Of a DNA stretch of 64,000 nucleotides, positions 57,999 through 64,000 are shown in pieces. The notes under the pieces were generated by a model that was given only the letters and a program-made list of their open reading frames with translations, was not told where the DNA came from and ran no database searches. The position numbers were made by a program, and so were the translations under genes. How positions within the stretch are numbered: the first letter of the stretch is position 1; each line of letters starts with the position of its first letter. Origin of the DNA: an uncultured Clostridia bacterium (GTDB taxonomy: Bacteria; Bacillota; Clostridia; Oscillospirales; Ruminococcaceae); NCBI GenBank assembly GCA_944382905.1, contig CALWNU010000028.1, forward strand, positions 39,779 through 103,778, read 5' to 3'.

Positions 57999-60900
57999 CT
58001 ATCTTTCTTTGATCCCAAGCTGATCTTCGATCTGGGAGACTTCCAGGGTTAAGATCTTGGAAACCCCTTCTTCCTGCATGGTGACGCCGTACAACACGTC
58101 GGCATGTTCCATGGTACCGCGCCGGTGGGTAATAGCAATAAACTGGGTATGCTGGTTCAGCCGCCGCAGATACGCTGCGAATTTATTGACATTTACATCA
58201 TCCAGCGCCGCTTCAATTTCATCCAGCAGACAAAATGGCGCCGGGCGGACTTTCAAAATCGCAAAATAGATTGCAATCGCCACAAAGGCCTGTTCCCCTC
58301 CGGAAAGCGCCGCCAGATTCTTGATGATCTTGCCCGGCGGCTGAACATAGATTTCAATGCCGGACTCCAGCACGTCTTCCCCTTCGGTCAGTTTCAGCTG
58401 CGCTTTTCCGCCACCGAACAGGTCGGTGAAAATTTCGGCAAAATGCTTGTTGATCTGCTGAAAACTGGTGGTAAACAGCTCCCGCATCTGTGCGGTCAGA
58501 TCGTGGATCAGCTGCTGCAGTTTTGTTTTGGACCGCTCCACGTCGCCGATTTGCGTATCCAAAAACGTATACCGCTGGGAAACCTGCTCATACTCCTCAA
58601 TCGCTTCCACATTGACCGTACCCAATGCGCGGATCTTGCTTTTGATCTGCGCCAAAGCGCGATTTTCTTGGTTGAGATCCTCCGCCGGCCGGGCGATCTC
58701 CTCGGCCTGGGAGCGGGTGATTTCATATTCGTCCCACATCTTGGAGATGATGGTGTCGTACTCCTTTTGCACCGCCAGGACTTTGTCCTCCATGCGCAGC
58801 AGCTCGCCGGCGTATTTTTCTTTCTGGATCAGCAGCTCCTTTTCTTGCTGCCGCAGCCCGGTGGTCTGCTGCTCAACCTGCTGGCGCAGCGCGGACTGCC
58901 GGGCAATCTCCTCTTGTTTTTGTCGGATCTGGTCCTGTTTCGCCTGCGCATCCTGCTCAGCCGCCGCAATTTCTTCCCGCAGCCGGTCGTTTTGGGCGGT
59001 CAGCGCCAGAATCTGATCCTGCACCGAGGCGATCTGTTTTTCCTGTTCCTGCCGGCGGGCCTGCTGTTGGGCAATGGCCTGGTCCAGCAGCGCGATTTCC
59101 TGCCGCACCGACAGCATTTCCAACTGGGCCGCGTTCCCCTGCTGGACGGATTGTTCCTGTTGTTGCCGCAGGGAATCCCCCTGTTGCTGCATTTGCAGGA
59201 TTTCATTCTGCAGGCCATCGCACCGACCCTGTAACGCCGCCAGCGCCTCCTCTTCTTCCTGCCGCTGCTGCTTCAGCGTGGCCATCTGCCGCTCCAGCTT
59301 TTCCTTTTGCTCCTGTGACCGGCTTTGATCCGCCTGCAAATCCGACAGCATGGCGGCAAGACGCTTCTCTTCCGATTGATACCGAATCTGGTCCTCCTGC
59401 GCGGTCCTTTGTTCGCTCTCGATCCCGGTCAGCTGTGCCTGCAGCGCCGAGATTTCCTGGTGAAGCGCCGCCAGAGACTCTTGCCCAGCCATCGCTTTGC
59501 GCTTGTTTTCCCCGATTTGCCGCTGCAACGTTTCAATTTCGCCGCGGCGGCTGAGAAGCCCCGTGCTTCGGTTGGCCGATCCGCCGGTCATGGACCCGCC
59601 GGCATGGATCAGCTGCCCGTCCAACGTCACAATGCGGAATTGGTAGCGGTAATGTTTGGCGATGCGGATGCCTTCCTCCAAATCCGTCACCACCGCAATG
59701 CGCCCTAAAACAGACTCCACAATTTTCCGGTATTGCTCCTGGAATCCAACCAGCTCGGACCCAATCCCCACAAATCCTTCCCATTGATCCAGGCCCTGAA
59801 CTAACAAGCGACTTCCCTTTACAGACGTCAAAGGCAAAAAGGTTGCCCGCCCCGCATTGCTTTTTTGCAGCAGTTGGATGGCCTGTTTGGCCGCCGTTTC
59901 ATCATCCACGACAATATGCTGCAGTGCGCCGCCTACTGCGGTTTCCACCGCCGTCAGATATTTGGCGTCCACCGTCAGCAAGCTTGACAGCGCCCCATGG
60001 ATTCCCCGCAAGGCACCGCTTTTGCCTTGCTTGAGGACGTATTTCACACTTTGGGCAAAGCCCTCCATGTTGCGTTCCAGCTCTTCCAATAAAACGACCC
60101 GCTGGGTTTGCTCTTTTGTTTTCAGTTCGATCTTTTCCTGTTGATCCGCCAAAACCCGCTGTTTGTCCAGCCGGGACTGCAGTTTCATCTGAACGCCTTT
60201 GGCCGCGTTGGCCAAGCTTTGTAGCGTATCGTCCAATGTCTCCAGCAGCGAACGGCATTCTTCCCTTTCCTGCTGCATCTGAGCGAATTTGGCTTCTTTT
60301 TCTTCTTTTCCCTCTTCCAGAATCCGTTTTCGTTCTTCCGCTTCTTGCAGCAATTCCTGTTTGGCGGACAGCAGCACCTTTTTCTCCGAGATCGCCAAAG
60401 ACAGGCGGGCTTCTTCCTGCTTTTTTTGATCCCATTGTGCCTGCCAGCGTTCGGATTCTTCCCGCAGCGCATCTTTTTCCTGCTCTTTTTCCTGAAACCG
60501 GCAGCTGGCCTGGCGCTCTTTTTCTTCCAGCTCCTTTTTTTGCTGCTCTTGTCGCGCCATGAATTGGGAAAACGCCTCTTTGGAATCCTCGGAGGATTTT
60601 TGCTCCTCCTCCAGCGTCTGGACGGATTTTTCATTGTGGGAAATGTCGTTGCGCAGCACAGCGATCTGGGCGCCGGCGGAAGCGATTTGCCCTTCCGTCT
60701 GCGCGATTTCCACCCGCATCTGCTCAATGGCAACCCCTGCCTGCTGCATCTGCCCAAAAAGCGATTCCAGCTGCCCTTCCAATTTTTCGAGTTCTTCTTC
60801 TATTTTGCTTTGTCCCAAGCGGCTGACGGTTTGCTCGTCCGACAATGCCCGCAAACGATCCGTCATCTGCTTTAACTGAGCGATCCACAAAGACAATTCC

Positions 60901-61574
60901 AGCTGTTTTTTCTGCTCCGCCAGCGCAAGAAACTGCTTGGCTTTTTCCGACTGCTCTTTCAGCGGCCCTACCCGGGCTTCCAGCTCGGTCATAATATCTT
61001 TCAGACGCAGCAGGTTCTCCTGCGTCTGCGCCAGCTTCCGCTCCGCCTCGCTTTTGCGGTAGCGGTATTTGGAAATTCCGGCGGCCTCTTCGAAAATCTC
61101 CCTGCGCTGCGTGCTCTTGGCGCTGATGATCTCCGCGATTTTCCCCTGTCCGATCATGGAGTATCCGTCCCGTCCCAGGCCGGTGTCCATAAACAGCTCG
61201 TGGATATCCCGCAGGCGGACCGCATTGTTGTTGATGCGGTATTCGCTCTCCCCGCTGCGGTACAGCTTGCGGGAGATGGCGATCTCATCGGCATCCACCG
61301 GCAAATCCCTGTCCTCGTTTCCAATGGTCAAGGTGACCTGGGCAAACCCCATAGGCCGGCGCAGCTGCGTCCCGCCAAAAATCACGTCTTCCATTTTGTC
61401 GCCCCGCAGCGTCTTGGAGGACTGTTCCCCCAGAACCCAGCGAACCGCATCGGAAATATTGCTTTTTCCGCTTCCGTTGGGACCGACCACAGCAGTCAGC
61501 CCTCTGCCAAACTCCAGTTTTACACGGTCCGGGAAAGATTTAAACCCGTTGATCTCCAGATATTTAAGATACAT
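57999..61574 (-). CDS. smc: Chromosome segregation protein SMC
   Basis: This 1191-residue ATPase is the condensin core. Walker A GPNGSGKSNISDAVRWVLG lies near residue 32. Two coiled coils flank a hinge near residues 520-640 (SAVETA-like AVETAVGGALQHIVV, then RIAKHYRYQFRIVTLDGQL and GGSMTGGS). The C-terminal half has signature LSGGEQAFVAIA and Walker B FCLLDEIEAALDDVN. I start at ATG 61574 (MYLKYLEINGFKSFP), behind AGGGGCG; a GTG two codons earlier is an alternative. It is the first gene of the eight-gene operon. The usual upstream neighbour rnc is absent. Confidence 0.95.
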   Translation of the reverse strand: MYLKYLEINGFKSFPDRVKLEFGRGLTAVVGPNGSGKSNISDAVRWVLGEQSSKTLRGDKMEDVIFGGTQLRRPMGFAQVTLTIGNEDRDLPVDADEIAISRKLYRSGESEYRINNNAVRLRDIHELFMDTGLGRDGYSMIGQGKIAEIISAKSTQRREIFEEAAGISKYRYRKSEAERKLAQTQENLLRLKDIMTELEARVGPLKEQSEKAKQFLALAEQKKQLELSLWIAQLKQMTDRLRALSDEQTVSRLGQSKIEEELEKLEGQLESLFGQMQQAGVAIEQMRVEIAQTEGQIASAGAQIAVLRNDISHNEKSVQTLEEEQKSSEDSKEAFSQFMARQEQQKKELEEKERQASCRFQEKEQEKDALREESERWQAQWDQKKQEEARLSLAISEKKVLLSAKQELLQEAEERKRILEEGKEEKEAKFAQMQQEREECRSLLETLDDTLQSLANAAKGVQMKLQSRLDKQRVLADQQEKIELKTKEQTQRVVLLEELERNMEGFAQSVKYVLKQGKSGALRGIHGALSSLLTVDAKYLTAVETAVGGALQHIVVDDETAAKQAIQLLQKSNAGRATFLPLTSVKGSRLLVQGLDQWEGFVGIGSELVGFQEQYRKIVESVLGRIAVVTDLEEGIRIAKHYRYQFRIVTLDGQLIHAGGSMTGGSANRSTGLLSRRGEIETLQRQIGENKRKAMAGQESLAALHQEISALQAQLTGIESEQRTAQEDQIRYQSEEKRLAAMLSDLQADQSRSQEQKEKLERQMATLKQQRQEEEEALAALQGRCDGLQNEILQMQQQGDSLRQQQEQSVQQGNAAQLEMLSVRQEIALLDQAIAQQQARRQEQEKQIASVQDQILALTAQNDRLREEIAAAEQDAQAKQDQIRQKQEEIARQSALRQQVEQQTTGLRQQEKELLIQKEKYAGELLRMEDKVLAVQKEYDTIISKMWDEYEITRSQAEEIARPAEDLNQENRALAQIKSKIRALGTVNVEAIEEYEQVSQRYTFLDTQIGDVERSKTKLQQLIHDLTAQMRELFTTSFQQINKHFAEIFTDLFGGGKAQLKLTEGEDVLESGIEIYVQPPGKIIKNLAALSGGEQAFVAIAIYFAILKVRPAPFCLLDEIEAALDDVNVNKFAAYLRRLNQHTQFIAITHRRGTMEHADVLYGVTMQEEGVSKILTLEVSQIEDQLGIKER

Positions 61575-61698
61575 AAACACGCCCCTATCTTATCACATCT
61601 TCGGAAAACCGCTTACATTCCTATATCTTAATAGTTTCTTGCATTGCTGCAAACACTATAAATTCTTAAAAATTTTCCTATCTTAACTTTGAAACGGT

Positions 61699-61788
61699 GT
61701 AAAATGGTTTAAAATAAGACGTTTGTCATTTTACGCTCAAAAGTCTGAAAACTGCTGTAGCTAAACCATTTTACAAGATCTTGAGCGT
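61699..61788. repeat. Nested inverted repeats beside the integrase remnant
   Basis: GTAAAATGGTTTA (61699-61711) and TAAACCATTTTAC (61762-61774) are a perfect 13-bp inverted repeat. Interleaved with them are ACGCTCAA (61733-61740) and TTGAGCGT (61781-61788), and CATTTTAC recurs directly at 61727-61734 and 61767-61774. They lie just past the 3' end of the integrase remnant, where recombinase-binding repeats often occur. Confidence 0.6.
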
Positions 61789-61822
61789 ACCGCAGGGAAC
61801 CTGTATCAATACTTTTTGTCTT

Positions 61823-61918
61823 TTATCGCCTTTGCAAAAGCCCCATGGTAACACGAAAATGACGATGTCCCATAATATTGGAGAGAACTTTCATAGGAAC
61901 ATCGTATCGAATGTGCTT
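61823..61918 (-). pseudogene. C-terminal remnant of a tyrosine recombinase (phage-type integrase)
   Basis: On the minus strand the 31 codons before the stop at 61823-61825 include YDVPMKVLSNIMGHRHFRVTM. This resembles the last conserved block of tyrosine recombinases, which carries the LGH-type motif and usually leads to the catalytic Tyr. Here the frame ends in GLLQRR and a stop before any Tyr. No intact upstream part of the gene was found in frame, so it is a decayed fragment. Assignment to a specific family is not possible. Confidence 0.6.
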
Positions 61919-62398
61919 TCTGCGCCGTTGTTGCGTTTACGGCCGTTATCTGTGCAAAGAAAGATCCACTTCTCGTCAGGACATTCGCGTGCGCCGTTTT
62001 GTAATAAGCGGCTTAGGATCGCTTCGTTTTTTCCATGATACGGATTCCGATTTCTTTCAAATGAAATCGGATATAGCCGGATATTATTATACTATGCCAT
62101 GCCCTCTTTTTCAAATATTTTTCAATCTGCCCGCATTAGCGAATCTTGCCACTGTAAATGCAAATAGATTGGCTATCCTCCTTATTGCATGCAGACGACA
62201 GTTCTTTTCTCCTTCAAAAGTTCATGAATATAGGACCCTGTCCCTATTAACGGATACCGCTACGTTACCTTTGGAATTTATATTGAAACCGATATAAAAA
62301 AGCAAAGCGGATTGACGATATCTGATAAGGTAGAAGTAAGCGTAAAAACAGCCGGCGACTTGTCGTGATAAAATGTCTCTGCCAAACTATAAAAGTCT
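61919..62398. other. Non-coding or decayed stretch between integrase and IS66 remnants
   Basis: There is no recognisable gene in either strand, and the longer open frames lack coding signals. AT-rich with scattered stops; probably degenerate mobile-element DNA. Confidence 0.45.
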
Positions 62399-62500
62399 GA
62401 GGAAGTGCAGGCCCTGACGACCCAGCAATACCGCTGGCTAATGGATGGGAGGGACTGCAGACAGAGCGGCCACAGGCCAACAAAGCGGTGGCCGGCCTGA
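62399..62500 (+). pseudogene. IS66-family TnpB (orf2) C-terminal remnant
   Basis: Reading the plus strand from 62399 gives EEVQALTTQQYRWLMDGRD followed by CRQSGHRPTKRWPA and a stop. It resembles the end of IS66 accessory protein TnpB, whose usual form is LTxxQxxWLMxGL. The start and middle of the gene are missing. It is followed closely by a TnpC remnant in the order expected for an IS66 element. Confidence 0.6.
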
Positions 62501-62656
62501 GCTCAATATAATACTGCAAAGCATTGAAAACACTGGATTTTTGTCTCGTCTTGCGGTGTTATTTTCTTATGAAAAATGAGAAAATACTGCCGCAAGCATC
62601 CCGGAAATGGTGAATATTTCACGGACGGAATAGGAAGAGGGAAAGCTCCAGAACCA

Positions 62657-62863
62657 ATGCTTCTGGAACATCTCGGTCTTGCCAAGAAGCAGCACAGTTT
62701 GGGGGCGTCCTCAGAGCGCTTCCGGGAGGGTCTGATGGACCAGCTGTCTCTTTTCATGGCAAACAAGGCGGAAAACTACGCCTACGGAACCAGAAACGCC
62801 ACAGCGGAGCAGGTGGCGGTAAAGGCCCATGCCTGCAAGCAGCAGAGCGGCAATGTGCTGGAG
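62657..62863 (+). pseudogene. IS66-family TnpC transposase N-terminal remnant
   Basis: In the plus-strand frame running from 62576 to 62932, the segment LAKKQHSLGASSERFREGLMD with QLSLF and then ATAEQVAVKAHACKQQSGNV matches the N-terminal part of IS66 transposases. The usual form is RFGASSEK followed by QLSLF and a VKAHxRKK block. The similarity stops near residue 96 of that frame. The remaining catalytic DDE domain is absent and the frame then runs into a terminator-like hairpin. The element is therefore dead. Confidence 0.68.
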
Positions 62864-62879
62864 GGGACCTCCCAATGCC

Positions 62880-62922
62880 GGCCTCCATCTCATTGCCTGT
62901 GCGCTGAGATGGAGGCCTTTTT
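62880..62922 (+). terminator. Terminator-like hairpin at the end of the IS66 remnant
   Basis: GGCCTCCATCTCA and TGAGATGGAGGCC pair perfectly around a 12-base loop, followed by five T on the plus strand. Confidence 0.8.
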
Positions 62923-62976
62923 ACGCCGTTAGCTTTGACGCTTGCGTGTTACAGGAGGTCTGTTAGCTGGTTGTGA

Positions 62977-63019
62977 GATAGAAAAATAGGGCAGGATTTC
63001 TCTGCCCTATTTTTCTATC
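62977..63019. terminator. Bidirectional terminator, 18-bp perfect stem
   Basis: GATAGAAAAATAGGGCAG and CTGCCCTATTTTTCTATC pair with a seven-base loop. It lies downstream of the small minus-strand gene at 63070 and marks the end of that transcript. Confidence 0.9.
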
Positions 63020-63069
63020 TATTATTTTAAATACCATTTCTTATTATAATTTTTTCTAGTTTTTATTGT

Positions 63070-63366
63070 TTAATTTATATCCAAATTCAAATTGTTCCAT
63101 TTGTTCTTTTGTAAAGGTTCGATAAAAAAATCTTTTCCTAATTTTTTGACAAAAGAATACTGTACCCTAGATTCTGAAACAAAAGGGCAGTCAAAAAACA
63201 TAGCCGTCCTAAAAAAGTCGTTAAAACCAGTTTCCCTATTCATCATTATATTAAGAAAATTATTAAAGATCCAGGGATCGGTTTGCGGATAGCACTGGGG
63301 AATCGAAAGCAAATAAGCTTCTGCGGGGCAATGTTTTATCGAGGGACTTACAATAGGTAATTGCAT
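63070..63366 (-). CDS. Uncharacterised 98-residue protein after an ABC transporter ATPase gene
   Basis: I do not recognise a family. The protein reads MQLPIVSPSIKHCPAEAYLL and then SIPQCYPQTDPWIFNNFLNI, so it has early Cys residues at 13 and 25 and many aromatic residues. It ends NKWNNLNLDIN. There is no signal peptide or clear membrane helix. The ATG at 63366 has GGAGAATGTATA upstream, and the gene starts 11 bases after the ABC ATPase stop, so it belongs to that transcript. The Cys-rich HCP...CYPQ pattern is faintly like the opening of BtrH-type proteins, but this is too weak to call. AT-rich compared with the operons to its left. Confidence 0.7.
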   Translation of the reverse strand: MQLPIVSPSIKHCPAEAYLLSIPQCYPQTDPWIFNNFLNIMMNRETGFNDFFRTAMFFDCPFVSESRVQYSFVKKLGKDFFIEPLQKNKWNNLNLDIN

Positions 63367-63377
63367 TATACATTCTC

Positions 63378-64000
63378 CTATTTTTGCGTTTGAAAAATGG
63401 TTCGTACCATGTCTTCAATATCCGGATGAGAAATAGAAAAATCGGTTATCACATATGTTTGATTCAATCGAGAAATAATCTCAGCGACTGAAATCTTATG
63501 GGGATCATATTTAATGGATAAATGATGCGAATCTGTTACCGATATTTGATAATGCGGATTCTGCGGTACAGTCGTTTCGCAAATTTGCGCGTTACATGTG
63601 ACAGTTATGACTGATTCGTGTGAAAAAATTTTTTTAAATTCTACGATGGATCCATCAAAAATAAGGGTACCATGAGAAAGAATGATCAGACGATCACAGA
63701 TTTCCTCCAAGTCTTTCATATCATGAGATGTCAACAAAGTCGTCACGTGGGACCGACGATTTCTCTCTTTGATAAAATCACGAATCTGATGTTTTGCTAA
63801 AACATCTAATCCAATTGTCGGCTCATCCAAAAAAAGAATATCGGGATTGTGCAACATGGATAAAGAAATTTCCGCTTTCATTCTTTGTCCCAGACTCAGT
63901 TGCCTCACGGGAGTTTGGAGATATCGTTCCATATCCAACATCTCAATAAATCGGGAAACATTGTTCTGAAAAACATCATCGTCAATCTGATAAATTTCTT
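63378..64000 (-). CDS. ABC transporter ATP-binding protein, 5' end outside the window
   Basis: The frame continues open to the window edge, so only the C-terminal part (about 207 residues) is visible. It has the signature LSLGQRMKAEISLSML, Walker B DILFLDEPTIGLD and switch His (LLTSHDMKDLE), followed by a C-terminal extension typical of NatA/CcmA-like ABC-2 exporters. The Walker A and the start lie beyond 64000. It precedes the 98-residue unknown gene by 11 bases. The membrane permease was not seen and probably lies upstream, outside the window. The region is AT-rich and next to mobile-element remnants. Confidence 0.88.
   Translation of the reverse strand, partial: EIYQIDDDVFQNNVSRFIEMLDMERYLQTPVRQLSLGQRMKAEISLSMLHNPDILFLDEPTIGLDVLAKHQIRDFIKERNRRSHVTTLLTSHDMKDLEEICDRLIILSHGTLIFDGSIVEFKKIFSHESVITVTCNAQICETTVPQNPHYQISVTDSHHLSIKYDPHKISVAEIISRLNQTYVITDFSISHPDIEDMVRTIFQTQK

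Noticed and set aside
58104..59234. Long plus-strand open frame antisense to smc
   Set aside because: Leu/Phe-rich translation typical of the reverse complement of a Gln/Glu-rich coiled coil; no start signal.
61878..62297. 139-codon plus-strand frame in the decayed region
   Set aside because: Composition is not protein-like and it overlaps the integrase remnant read from the other strand. No ribosome binding site.
62265..62519. 84-codon minus-strand frame
   Set aside because: Antisense to the IS66 TnpB remnant; no start signal.
1..64000. CRISPR arrays, tRNA or rRNA genes, replication origin
   Set aside because: No regularly spaced direct repeats, no cloverleaf pattern and no DnaA-box cluster were recognised by eye in the intergenic spaces.

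Overview
The window is a chromosome segment of an anaerobic, low-to-mid GC Firmicute of class Clostridia. An Oscillospiraceae/Ruminococcaceae-type relative is my best inference, not proven here. Supporting features are the complete rnfCDGEAB operon with apbE, a rubredoxin-first ('reverse') rubrerythrin, SpoVG, the IspH/ribosomal-protein-S1 fusion gene, a CD1247-type acidic zinc-ribbon protein, T-box leaders, and strong A-rich ribosome binding sites. Genes are dense and mostly on the minus strand, with few signs of transfer until the last 2.5 kb.

Layout. 0-3 kb: methionine ABC importer metN-metI-metQ behind a T-box whose specifier reads AUG. 3-10.6 kb: a P2A calcium-type ATPase, then the divergent sbcD-sbcC pair with a small unknown gene. 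10.6-13.1 kb: a DHHW protein and an MBOAT acyltransferase, probably for envelope or exopolysaccharide acylation. 13.4-18.8 kb: operon rpiR - flavoprotein - cmk - plsC - ispH/S1. 18.9-24.7 kb: spoVG, murC on the plus strand, and the threonine-branch operon (ACT regulator - hom - thrB - lysC). 25-29 kb: AI-2E-family permease, AbgT-type transporter and an M20 peptidase. 29-34 kb: prfB, a zinc-finger membrane protein, galU, and rpsF-ssb-rpsR. 34-38.4 kb: a TIM-barrel isomerase, a PASTA pseudokinase and an acyl-CoA synthetase behind a T-box with a leucine-type specifier. 38.5-41.2 kb: a small membrane protein under a LexA-like operator, yebC, a GNAT acetyltransferase and rubrerythrin. 41.3-48.4 kb: apbE - Gx transporter - rnfCDGEAB. 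48.6-52 kb: CD1247 protein, efp, aroQ, nfo-like, yqeG and rpsU. 52-61.6 kb: smc - ftsY - rdgB - yhbY - nadD - yqeK - rsfS - leuS, read on the minus strand. 61.6-64 kb: AT-rich accessory DNA with an integrase remnant, IS66 remnants, a small unknown gene and the 3' part of an ABC ATPase gene.

How the genes work together. The Rnf complex exchanges electrons between ferredoxin and NAD+ while pumping ions, and ApbE loads covalent FMN onto its RnfG and RnfD subunits. The two T-boxes link uncharged tRNA levels to methionine import and, more surprisingly, to an acyl-CoA synthetase. If the second T-box senses leucine tRNA, the enzyme may activate branched short-chain acids (for example isovalerate) for leucine synthesis by reductive carboxylation. 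The most noteworthy items are this leucine-type T-box, the LexA-like control of a 76-residue membrane protein, a PASTA protein lacking three key kinase residues, an RnfG with two FMN-binding domains, and the mobile-element graveyard upstream of smc.
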